IMG/VR virus record: IMGVR_UViG_3300037585_005648
Span: 1-23,890 of that record
Direction: 5' to 3' (one strand)
Length of the DNA: 23,890 nt
Source of the DNA: a virus
Shown here piece after piece: positions 9,001-16,700 of this stretch. Under the pieces are notes generated by a model, which ran no database searches, was not told the origin of the DNA, and saw only the letters and a list, made by a program, of their open reading frames with translations. Every line of letters begins with the position of its first letter. Position 1 is the stretch's first letter. The translations under genes were made by a program, and so were the position numbers.

Positions 9001-9741
9001 GAATTGGGCCATATCCGAAATCATTATTGGCAGAAATATTTAGCTGCCCCTTCATTCACAGCTTACCTTAAGGTTCTAAAGTATTTTGATACTTCGTTAT
9101 TCCTACAGCTCGAATCGCTACTTCCAGCAAGGGCCAATAAACAAACCGGGCTATTGATCAAACCAAATCTTCTGGAAAGACCTACAATAGCAAGGGTGTC
9201 TGAATCTTTCGCAGATCTTACATATGAACAAGTAGAAGGTGTAGACATAACCCTCTACTCATTCAGCACATGGACTCCAGAGCCTCTAATTACCGCCACT
9301 GCTAAAACCTATATCATTAATGGTCGGGACACAAAGGCGAGTGCGACCACTAACTTACCTAATAGCTTTGACGATTCATTAGCTACTTCTTATGGGATTA
9401 GTAACATAGCTTCTGTTGATGTGCCAATTTATGACCGCTCAACAGTAAGTAAACGTTACAGAACTCAGGCAACGGATGGCACAGACACTTCGGTGTCAGT
9501 TCAAGAATTCGTTCCAGCAGGAATTGCCAATCAAAGATATGCAGGATCCAAATATGGAAAGGTGGGTGGATCAATAGGTGGGATTATAAACTTAATAAAT
9601 GATCCATCAGTTACTGGTAAGGGTTTATTCGACGCAAGTACAAATATAAAATGTGCAATTGAGGTAGTAGAAACAAATCCAATAGAATTAACAACAACTC
9701 AAGGGCCACTAACGGCTCTGGGCGATATACAAATTAGATAA
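6046..9741 (+). CDS. large baseplate/tail protein with embedded lectin-like (LamG) domain
   Basis: A 1231-residue structural protein, the largest here, in the place T4 gene 7 occupies after gene 6; I see no clear sequence match to gp7. Residues 1-230 are beta-rich. Residues about 300-330 contain YENFVHFSSAKERLDNFKYK. Residues about 433-580 are helical (NYLMFVNMIGQNFDHVYNYI, then LSKDLVWDVLKSLGWHG) and include TKGTERSVRALVNTYGLPP, whose KGT-SVRAL pattern recalls gpI-type tail proteins. Residues about 600-845 look like a concanavalin-type jelly roll (SLNFDG, DTIELRFNTS, NDWWNIQFGISG, YTGSMQELRYW). Residues about 945-1050 carry DDFVGNPRDAYRTSYKEL, LKYFDTSLFLQLESLLPAR and TGLLIKPNLLER. The lectin domain suggests glycan contact at the host surface. 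Family and fold are inferred by eye. Confidence 0.75.
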   Translation: MSIPKKYDLPEIDNVLSRYETSPVNSGNGAGIFFRWQLLVGGSPFDSSKISNYLASTAGSFKVDGDGRHTLDFNLKNLLGSNKYNPGSYALRLYTHVTPHNETSTRALEFYVKAISSKKDEIILGVHDHLTLDGNTSEVRYQSSTYQSALTSFVSNILPLDNLVLSLADGSVVNIISNKLVSGTGYKTFELAVKLSKGIAKNIKPGQRAKIEIQITEPREWDIIIPQPPYVEDLNIMALPDFTINSATSQGPLSSKYETWTSLLGSNEDVKNKLLNATFSGSNATSAELGIDYRKYENFVHFSSAKERLDNFKYKIQLIEYYDSQSVALSASASPAAEVNRVQFVTKKNDIISKFDAYEDYLYTESSSYENGSYGIFNASTWPKTNSSIPYTLAHSTSSAFKEWYATQSATALDYDIDNAYNLEKTIPAHVRLDPENANYLMFVNMIGQNFDHVYNYIDHMDMIHDRQNELHLGLSKDLVWDVLKSLGWHGINGYNFEDLWAYKLGTDESGSYQATDSGSTQTYVNASSMPTEDITKEVWSRTLNNLPHLISTKGTERSVRALVNTYGLPPTVLRIKEYGGTPKEMSTNQYIKYENSGYSLNFDGNQCIKTPWSKLDADDYTHIPTDKAPDTIELRFNTSTPQNSLLIHYADYWGIELEAHPSASNESSAYHNHGRLWLGVESGSGGTWTATSSAYHPLFDNDWWNIQFGISGQVFSLDLKKSADHSNGRITHEEKIAWTHDGRSDTNIWNRTASPHSLALGNHHPSFGATYKWTMASGSTVAAGTLGGYTGSMQELRYWASPSNPRLSDAAFDNHVLSPLSIEGNTYTSSYTDLVARWPMGATGVTASLNSVTLPSKHPNQNISTASFDHATPTMILSGSGYTGTSADWQYEEETFYTVVPEIIGTRAVSDKIRIVDSTYSGSLYRNSSVVSSSTELSAPDSPLLGVFFSPNDDIDLDISHTIGGAKFDDFVGNPRDAYRTSYKELGHIRNHYWQKYLAAPSFTAYLKVLKYFDTSLFLQLESLLPARANKQTGLLIKPNLLERPTIARVSESFADLTYEQVEGVDITLYSFSTWTPEPLITATAKTYIINGRDTKASATTNLPNSFDDSLATSYGISNIASVDVPIYDRSTVSKRYRTQATDGTDTSVSVQEFVPAGIANQRYAGSKYGKVGGSIGGIINLINDPSVTGKGLFDASTNIKCAIEVVETNPIELTTTQGPLTALGDIQIR

Positions 9742-9754
9742 TCAATATTCAAGA

Positions 9755-9762
9755 TATTTATA
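9755..9762 (+). promoter_or_regulatory. TATTTATA motif, candidate late-promoter element
   Basis: GATATTTATAT lies in the 39-nt gap after the 1231-residue gene. The octamer ends 18 nt before the ATG at 9781, almost the same spacing as the copy at 1582 (19 nt), leaving room for a short leader with a strong ribosome site. Function is inferred from position and recurrence. Confidence 0.45.
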
Positions 9763-9770
9763 TATACCAA

Positions 9771-9776
9771 AGGAGA
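9771..9776 (+). promoter_or_regulatory. strong Shine-Dalgarno AGGAGA
   Basis: AGGAGA, within AAAGGAGATATA, lies four bases before the ATG at 9781. It is the best ribosome site in the window and fixes that start. It suggests an abundant product. Confidence 0.7.
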
Positions 9777-9780
9777 TATA

Positions 9781-10431
9781 ATGGGATATTTAGACAAATC
9801 AACAATTACCGTCGATGCTATATTGACAAAAAGAGGCCGTGAAAAACTTGCAGCGGGAACATTCGACATCACCAAATTTGCACTAGCAGACGATGAAGTC
9901 GATTACACATTATGGGATGAAAACCATGGAAAAGGAACAAATTACTATGGCCAAGCAATTGAAAATATGCCTATGGTAGAAGCAGTGCCTGACCAATCTA
10001 AAGTTATGAGATACAAGCTTATGACTCTATCAAAGAATATCCAAAAGATGCCATATTTACAACTCAACCCAGGGAATGAAACGATCTCACTCTCATCTTG
10101 GAATGCTCAGACTTCTATTACCGCTGTAACAACTGTAGGAGTAGGCGGTACCGGCGGTCAAATGGACGACAGCTACACAGCTATTGTATCTGACGGTACT
10201 CTTGTTACTCTAATAACTGCAGATGGGGATGTTAGTACTACTGAGGGTGGTTCAATATCTGGTCAATTCCATCTAGCAGGGGGATCTACTGATATAGTAT
10301 TTAAGGGCAACAACCTTTCAACAACAACCACCAAGACTACAACTATAACAATAATCGGGAACATATCGGGTATAACCCAAACTGTCACAATAAGTGTACC
10401 TTTTGACAACACATCTACAGGAGTGGCTTAA
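9781..10431 (+). CDS. conserved structural protein with Thr-rich Ig-like C-terminus
   Basis: A 216-residue protein opening with the strongly conserved MGYLDKSTITVDAILTKRG, then REKLAAGTFDITKFALADDEVDYTLWD and a YYGQAIENMPMVEAVPD block (residues 1-75). I recall this N-terminal family from many marine myophages next to tail genes, always without an assigned function. Residues about 110-210 are a Thr/Gly-rich beta-sandwich (YTAIVSDGTLVTLITADGD, then alternating strands to TQTVTISVPFD) that looks Ig-like and may be an add-on domain. It has its own promoter-like motif and the strongest ribosome site here, so high-level late expression is likely. No enzyme motifs are visible. A structural role at the tail or virion surface is inferred. 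Confidence 0.75.
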   Translation: MGYLDKSTITVDAILTKRGREKLAAGTFDITKFALADDEVDYTLWDENHGKGTNYYGQAIENMPMVEAVPDQSKVMRYKLMTLSKNIQKMPYLQLNPGNETISLSSWNAQTSITAVTTVGVGGTGGQMDDSYTAIVSDGTLVTLITADGDVSTTEGGSISGQFHLAGGSTDIVFKGNNLSTTTTKTTTITIIGNISGITQTVTISVPFDNTSTGVA

Positions 10432-10433
10432 AA

Positions 10434-11540
10434 ATGGCATCAGTAACAACAATATCAAATTTAAACTCCGCATTCATCGATTTTGGAGTGGTACAAGTAG
10501 GAGGGGTACCAGTTCCGAACTCGGGAGACATTCAATCAAACCCAGTAGGTGAAAGAATAAATTCTGCAATGTGGTCAAGTGGAGACACAACCCTAATCGG
10601 CTCGGAAATGCATACCTCATCTCTTCAATTTGCTGCATCTGGGGAATATTATTTGGATGTCTATCGTGCAGACCCCATTGCAGACACAACCCAAGTGCCT
10701 CAATTCTCTGTAGCTTTCGGTGACTTTGATGGTAAAGGCGAATCAAGTTTAGAAGGTCAAACTAGTGGACTTACTCCCACCAAAGCCATCTACTCCCAGT
10801 ATGCTGCTTTACTCGAGGACAAAGCAACCACCGACACAGACTTTAAGTTCGACATATCAGGATCTACAGATTCAATTTATGTCGTCAATATTGGTAGGAA
10901 CCAATTAAAAGAACGTGCAGACTCTGGAAATTGGGAATTAAAAATTTCGGGATCCTTGGGTGTCCACACCTTTGTTGATTCACTTGTTGGCTCCGGTAGC
11001 AATGACCTTGGTGACGGGCCTATTGACATAGTATCTGGCTCTCTTGATGGTACTTTTGCAACTCCAACCGCTTCTGTATATGGTAAGTTTTATCCCAATC
11101 ACGGAGTTATGGTTTTTAATGCTGCAAATGTAGATGCCACAACAGGCACAACACGTCCGACACTTCAGTATCATTATGGGGCTTATTCACCACCATATAC
11201 TCAAAGCACATCAATGTCAAAAGCAGGTCCTCTTGGGCTTTTCAACGCTATTAAGGGAGGGGCACATTTCAAAGCAAGAAACACAGAGCACCTACATTCT
11301 AAAACGTACTTCTGTCGAATACCTTCATATGCTGCAAACCACTCATCTAATCCAACATATACAACAGGCTCAACAGGGACATTCAGACACACCTCAATGG
11401 TAGGCAACCCAAAGACATATATAACAACTGTAGGTCTTTATGACGAAAACAATGACCTACTGGCAGTAGCTAAGCTTAGCAAACCTTTATTGAAGTCATT
11501 TAATAGAGAGGCATTGGTAAGAGTACGATTGGAGTACTAA
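10434..11540 (+). CDS. tail structural protein A of a paralogous pair
   Basis: A 368-residue beta-rich structural protein starting two bases after its neighbour's stop, with AGGAG at 10419-10423 as ribosome site. Residues 1-100 have the form MASVTTISNLNSAFIDFG and YLDVYRADP. Residues about 140-215 carry DSIYVVNIGRNQLKE, NWELKISGSLG and FYPNHGVMVFNAANVD. The C-terminus (about 280-368) has ARNTEHLHSKTYFCRIPS and ITTVGLYDENNDLLAVAKLS. The C-terminal half matches the next gene in motif order (see finding), so the two are probably distant duplicates. They lie between the baseplate genes and the DNA-metabolism island. The likely role is a virion or baseplate surface protein. No named family is recognised with certainty. 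Confidence 0.75.
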   Translation: MASVTTISNLNSAFIDFGVVQVGGVPVPNSGDIQSNPVGERINSAMWSSGDTTLIGSEMHTSSLQFAASGEYYLDVYRADPIADTTQVPQFSVAFGDFDGKGESSLEGQTSGLTPTKAIYSQYAALLEDKATTDTDFKFDISGSTDSIYVVNIGRNQLKERADSGNWELKISGSLGVHTFVDSLVGSGSNDLGDGPIDIVSGSLDGTFATPTASVYGKFYPNHGVMVFNAANVDATTGTTRPTLQYHYGAYSPPYTQSTSMSKAGPLGLFNAIKGGAHFKARNTEHLHSKTYFCRIPSYAANHSSNPTYTTGSTGTFRHTSMVGNPKTYITTVGLYDENNDLLAVAKLSKPLLKSFNREALVRVRLEY

Positions 11541-11546
11541 TAAATC

Positions 11547-12362
11547 ATGTCAGGGGCTTTCAAAACAATAGCTACCAAAAACATAACCCGACACACTGCT
11601 CATAAATCTTATGCAATAAGTATAGTTGGTGCCTCGGGTAGTTTTGATGATCTTGAAGTATTTGTATACACCGGAAAAGAAAACACCGGAGAGTATGGTC
11701 TTGCTGACACTGCAACAACAAATGGCTATAATAAACGAGACATCTATAGTTCCGTAAATACAAATTTCTATAAAATGATACCTGGTCCAATGGGTTTGGG
11801 CGGTGGAGTCCATGGTCATGTAGATCTAACCCATAAAGGATCCCTCCGAACTATTATCGACCCATTACCGGAATCCCAAGTTATTTCGATACCACATCTA
11901 ATGATTGGGGACGGGATCAAACCTGGGAGCGTTCTAATTACTTCTGGATCCTTGAAATATGTTGACGACCTTAATGGCAATCTTATATTAGGCGCAACCA
12001 AGTCCGGCAATGTGTTTTATGAAAATGGCATAATAGTTATCCATACTGCATCTCTTGATTTCCACGACTGCACTCTTAATTTTAAGAACACCCATGTAAT
12101 AGAAGAACATGAGTATATGTGTAACGCTAGTAAGCATGAATTTAATGCAAGCACAAATCACTCTGTGATAGAAACCATGGCGACGGGATCTTCCTCAGCA
12201 GTTATGCATAGTTTTGTTAGTTCTTCTGCATGGAATCCATATGTAACTTCAATTGGTCTATATGATAATGATTATAATCTTCTTGCAGTAGGGAAATTAG
12301 GTCAGGCAATAAAGAAATCAGAAAAATATGACACTTCGTATGTCATTAGGTTTGATACATAA
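11547..12362 (+). CDS. tail structural protein B of a paralogous pair
   Basis: A 271-residue beta-rich protein with start MSGAFKTIATKNITRHTAHK. Key blocks are QVISIPHLMIGDGIKPGSV, GNVFYENGIIVIHTASLD, HEYMCNASKHEFNASTNHSV and VTSIGLYDNDYNLLAVGKLG near the C-terminus. These align in order with blocks of the gene just upstream. It is about 100 residues shorter, and the region before about residue 110 differs. The ISIP-IGDGIKPGS and GLYD-LLAVGKL patterns are, from recall, typical of an unnamed family in marine myophages. There is no signal peptide or membrane helix. It is the last structural gene before the nuclease, primase and recombinase genes. The GGAG at 11531-11534 lies 12 nt before the ATG, a weak ribosome site that overlaps the upstream gene. 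Confidence 0.75.
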   Translation: MSGAFKTIATKNITRHTAHKSYAISIVGASGSFDDLEVFVYTGKENTGEYGLADTATTNGYNKRDIYSSVNTNFYKMIPGPMGLGGGVHGHVDLTHKGSLRTIIDPLPESQVISIPHLMIGDGIKPGSVLITSGSLKYVDDLNGNLILGATKSGNVFYENGIIVIHTASLDFHDCTLNFKNTHVIEEHEYMCNASKHEFNASTNHSVIETMATGSSSAVMHSFVSSSAWNPYVTSIGLYDNDYNLLAVGKLGQAIKKSEKYDTSYVIRFDT

Positions 12363-12368
12363 TAAAGA

Positions 12369-12815
12369 ATGAGTCATTGGAAATACAAAGGCACACCTCT
12401 GTCTGAAGTTCCCAAAGGATTTTTCGGTTTTGTTTATATAATTACCAATAGTAAAAATGGTAAGAAGTATATTGGCCGGAAGTACTTCGGAACCACAAGA
12501 AGAGTTAAAGTGAAGGGCAAGACCCGAAGAAAAGTCGTTAGAAAAGAGTCTGACTGGAGGACTTATGTAGGATCCTCTAAAACTCTTACCTCGGCAATAG
12601 AAAAGTTTGGATACGATAATTTTACTTTTGAAATTCTATTCCTAGGGGAAACAAAAGGCCAAGTCAACTACATGGAAGAAAACATCCAACATAAAGCAAA
12701 TGTGATGATACGGGATGATTATTATAATGATTGTGTAGGTTCTAGGAAGTTCGTCTCTGTTAAGTTTACCGATAGATCAAAAGCATTAATTTTTGAAACA
12801 AACCTCCCGAAATAA
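12369..12815 (+). CDS. GIY-YIG family nuclease
   Basis: A 148-residue protein with a GIY-YIG catalytic core. The first motif is FVYIITNSKNGKKYIGRKYF (residues 21-40: VYI at 22-24, YIG at 34-36). A basic stretch with candidate catalytic Arg44/Arg45 follows, then ESDWRTYVGSS (60-70), a GYDNFTFEIL strand (81-90), YMEENIQ with catalytic Glu103 or Glu104, and YYNDCVGSRKF (118-128). It would cut DNA using one metal ion. There is no separate DNA-binding domain such as I-TevI's, so it is a stand-alone minimal form. It starts seven nt after the structural genes and precedes the primase. From recall, the same small GIY-YIG protein is common as a free-standing gene in T4-like phages. Homing or host-DNA degradation are both possible; no intron boundary is seen. 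Confidence 0.85.
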   Translation: MSHWKYKGTPLSEVPKGFFGFVYIITNSKNGKKYIGRKYFGTTRRVKVKGKTRRKVVRKESDWRTYVGSSKTLTSAIEKFGYDNFTFEILFLGETKGQVNYMEENIQHKANVMIRDDYYNDCVGSRKFVSVKFTDRSKALIFETNLPK

Positions 12816-12852
12816 TTTTTTTTCTCGTAGTTATTTCTTATATTGAGAGGGC
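12816..12852 (+). other. 37-nt leader before primase, with an eight-T run
   Basis: The gap starts with TTTTTTTT (12816-12823) right after the nuclease stop and ends with TATTGAGAGGGC before the primase ATG. The T-run has no GC-rich hairpin before it, so I do not call a terminator. GAGAGG (12845-12850) is a ribosome site with tight two-base spacing. TTATTTCTTATATT (12831-12844) could hold a host- or middle-type -10 box, but no clear -35 is visible. The gap lacks the TATTTATA motif of the structural genes, consistent with a different expression class. Confidence 0.3.
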
Positions 12853-13770
12853 ATGATTAAACAGAAGATAAAGCAGATATTAGAGAGTGTTCTTGGACAT
12901 GGTCATGATAAGAACTATGGAGATGTATGGTTTAATTGTCCGTATTGTCACCACCCAAAACCCAAGCTATCCGTAAATATAATAAATCAGAAATGGCAAT
13001 GTTGGGTCTGTGGTAAGAAGGGTAGAAAGCTTGTAAACATATTAAAATCCCTTCAGGCATCATACCAGAAGATTAAAGATCTGAATAAGTTAGTAGGTGA
13101 GGTGGATGACTTCAAGGTTGAGAAACAGCAGACATTCCTAGCTCTCCCATTAGAATACATTCCAATACTAGAAGGTAATATGAGAAGTCCAGACTTCAGA
13201 AATGCTGTATCATACCTTAAAAAACGAGGCATTGAGAAGTATGATATTCTCAGACATTCAATAGGCTATTGTGAGTCCGGGGAATACGGTGGCATGATAA
13301 TAATACCTAGCTATGATAGTTCAGGTGAACTTAATTACTTTACTGCCAGATCGTTTTATGATACTGATTTCAAACATAAGAATCCAAAGGTGTCAAAGGA
13401 TATTATTGGATATGACTTATTAGTTAATTGGAGTGAGCCTATTAATATTGTAGAAGGACCTTTCGATGCATTGACAGTTGGTGAGAATGCTATTCCTCTA
13501 TTTGGTAAGATGATTCAAAAGGCTCTTAGGTATAAAATCCTACAAAACAGGGTTACAAGAGTTAACTTATTATTAGACGCAGATGCAAGAGTTAAAGCAT
13601 TAGAACATGCAGAATTTCTTATGAACAATAATGTAGAAGTTCATATGGTAGATATGGAAGATTCAGACCCAGCAGATCTAGGTCGTTCCAAAGTTTTAGA
13701 ATTAATATCAAAGTCATCTAAATTGACTTTCGGAAAATTGATGGAATATAAGCTATATGCAAAAGCTTGA
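12853..13770 (+). CDS. gp61: DNA primase, gp61 / DnaG type
   Basis: A 305-residue primase that would make RNA primers for lagging-strand synthesis with a gp41-type helicase (not in this window). An N-terminal zinc ribbon has CPYC (29-32) and CWVCG (50-54), with strands between them as in the DnaG/gp61 zinc-binding domain. The Toprim catalytic core is at about 145-275: IVEGPFDALTVG with Glu201, LLLDADARVKAL with Asp242 and Asp244, and DPADLG (272-277). These are the acidic residues expected to hold metal for primer synthesis. Length is close to T4 gp61 (342). No helicase domain is fused, unlike T7 gp4. It overlaps the next gene by 14 nt, so primase and recombination nuclease are co-translated. 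Primase rather than a topoisomerase-like Toprim protein is favoured by the zinc ribbon. Confidence 0.87.
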   Translation: MIKQKIKQILESVLGHGHDKNYGDVWFNCPYCHHPKPKLSVNIINQKWQCWVCGKKGRKLVNILKSLQASYQKIKDLNKLVGEVDDFKVEKQQTFLALPLEYIPILEGNMRSPDFRNAVSYLKKRGIEKYDILRHSIGYCESGEYGGMIIIPSYDSSGELNYFTARSFYDTDFKHKNPKVSKDIIGYDLLVNWSEPINIVEGPFDALTVGENAIPLFGKMIQKALRYKILQNRVTRVNLLLDADARVKALEHAEFLMNNNVEVHMVDMEDSDPADLGRSKVLELISKSSKLTFGKLMEYKLYAKA

Positions 13771-16700
13771 TATTGGAATTAGCTCGGTAGAGCAAATACT
13801 TCATATTGCAGACATACACATCAGGAATTATAATCGTCATGATGAATATAGAAAAGTATTTAAGGAACTATACAAAGCCGTAGATGATTTACCTAAGAAT
13901 GCCATAGTATACATTGCAGGAGACCTTGTACATAATAAAATAGATATGTCTCCAGAACTTATTGACTTGACATCTGAATTTCTAAGAGAGCTTGCAGATC
14001 GTAGACCAACAGTATTCATTCGTGGTAATCATGATATGAATCTGAATAATAAAAGTCGTATGGATGCTTTAAGACCTATATATGATAGTTTGAAGCACCC
14101 CAATCTCCACTATTTAGATTCAACGGGAGTTTATGAAACCGAAGACTTATATCTTAGTGTATTTGATATTGCTGATGAAGTTGACAATTATGTAAAGGCC
14201 GATGACATACCTGATGACAAACTTAAGGTTGCATTATTTCATGGGGCCGTAGACTCATCTATGACGGACGGAGGGTTCAAAGTAACAAATCTAAACCATG
14301 GAATAGGAATATTCTCAGGCTATGACCTAGTGTTATTAGGAGATATCCATAAACATCAATACCTTGATATTGATAAAAGAGTACATTATCCAGGATCTCT
14401 AGTACAACAGAACTTTGGGGAATCTTATGATAACCATGGCTATACCATCTGGCAGACAAAGGACTTATCTAGTGTTTTCACACACATACATAATGACCAT
14501 GGATTTTATACTATTGATATTGTAGATGGAATACTTCCTAATATTAAAGATATACCAAAGTTTCCAAGACTGAGAATTCGCACAACCAATACTACTGAGG
14601 CCGAACTTAAAAAACTATTAAAGACCATTCGTAGAAAGTCAACTTTCACTGATGCCATGGTTATAAAAATGGATAAGGTAGCAGGGTCTGCTACAAACAA
14701 GACTTCCAAGGCATTAACCAATAATGTAAGGGATGTAGAGTATCAGAATGAGCTTATAGGTGAATACATTGAAAGGAATTTTGCTGCGGATCCATCTATA
14801 ATTGATAGGGTTAAGAATATCAATAGAGGACTCAATACTAGCTTATCCCCAGTAGAAATATCCCGAAATATATTTTGGAAAGCAAAGAACTTTGAGTTCT
14901 CAAACATGTTTAGTTATGGGCCAGATAATACTATTGATTTCAATAAGGCATCTGGATTGATGGGACTATTCGCTGCGAACCATTCTGGTAAGTCTGCCAT
15001 TCTTGATTCTATAGCATTCTGTTTATTTGATAAGTGTAGTAGAACAAAAAAGGCCGAGGACGTTATGAACAACAAATCTTTAAACTTTTATTGTAAGTTT
15101 AATTTTGAAGTTGATGGAGTAGACTTCTTTGTTGAACGAAAAGCAAAACGAGTGAAGTCTGGAAAATCAAATGTTAGAGTTGATGTTAATTTTTGGATGA
15201 TAGGTGAAGATGGAAGTGAGATATCCTTGAATGGAGAACAGAGGCGAGACACGAACAAAAACATCAGAGGCTATGTTGGGACTTATGAAGACTTTGAATT
15301 AACGGCGCTATCAGTTCAGAATAATAATACTGGATTCATAAACAAATCCCAAACTGAGAGGAAAGATCTTCTAGCTCAATTTATGGATATAACTGTATTT
15401 GAAGAAATCTATGGATTAGCTAATGAGGAGATTCGTGATGTCCAAGCATCACTAAGGGAGTTTAAAAAGATGGATTATGATCAACAGTTGCTAGATGCCG
15501 AACTTGCATTAACAAAGTCAACTGAAGAATATAATTCTGCTACGGAAATAGAAGCTACTGTCAAGATAGAATTGGCAGACTTAACTAGAAAAATATTAGA
15601 AGGTTCTAAAAAACTTAGAAAGGCTATTACATGCAATGATATTGATGCTTTAGTTGAAGTATCAAGTAGTTTGGCTGATTCCCTACACAAGGAGAAGGAA
15701 ACCTTGTCAGGTTTAGATAGACAGACTTCGAAGAATAAAAATTCTTATGGTGAGATATGTTCAGATCTAGCAGAAATAGATATCCAGAAGGTTGATTCGA
15801 AAGTTGCAGAATATTATTCGGCGGTATCTACTAAAGATGAAATAGAAACACAATTAACCATACTGATAGCTTCAGCTAAGCAAAAACGCAAACTTGTGGA
15901 TGAATTGGAAAATCATTCTTACGATCCTGAATGTTCATATTGTGTTGATAATCCTTTTGTTAAACAGGCCCAACAAGCTAAAATAGAATTAACAATTGAT
16001 AAAGAGACTGTGGCATCATATGCTAAAGAAATTGAAAAATCGCAAAGTGTTATAGAAGACTTATCGACATATATTGAAGATAAAGCTCGTTATGACACCT
16101 TAAAAGTCCGCCTAGCAGACATTAAAGCTAAACAATCTGACATCAAGGTTTTCAAGTCTAATACAAATCTAAATATCAACAAATTAGAGGCAAAGCAGAA
16201 TAATAATGATTTGGTTATTAGAGAGTATCATGCTAATAAAAGAGACATTGAGCACAACAAATTAATTCAAGCCAATCTATCAGTTTTGGAAAATGATTTG
16301 GATATAGCTACGGCATACTTGGAAGATGCACAATCTTTAGTAAAACAAAAACATACCCAACGAGCACTTGCAGAGACATCAATAGCACAGATAGAAGAAT
16401 CTATCGAGAATGCCAATGATGTTGAAAATAAATTAAAAGCCTATGAATATTATCTAGAGGCAATCAAAAGAGATGGTGTACCATATGAATTAATCTCTGA
16501 GGTACTTCCATTGATACAGGATGAAGTTAATGATATATTAGCACAACTTGTAGAGTTTACAATTGTATTTGAAACAGATGGTAAAAACATCCTGACCTTT
16601 ATAAAATATGATAAAAGCTCATGGCCATTAGAATTAACATCAGGAATGGAGAAGTTCATTTCGTCACTAGCAATAAGGGTTGCTCTGATTAATGTTTCGA

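Noticed and set aside
9063-12010. Minus-strand and alternate open frames of 60-90 codons
   Set aside because: All lie opposite or within longer, protein-like + strand genes, and their translations are rich in Ser, Leu and Cys with no recognisable motif.
12369-12815. GIY-YIG gene as part of an intron or intein
   Set aside because: The flanking genes are complete and unrelated, and no split gene is seen around it.
12816-12823. Eight-T run as a rho-independent terminator
   Set aside because: No inverted repeat capable of a stable stem precedes it.
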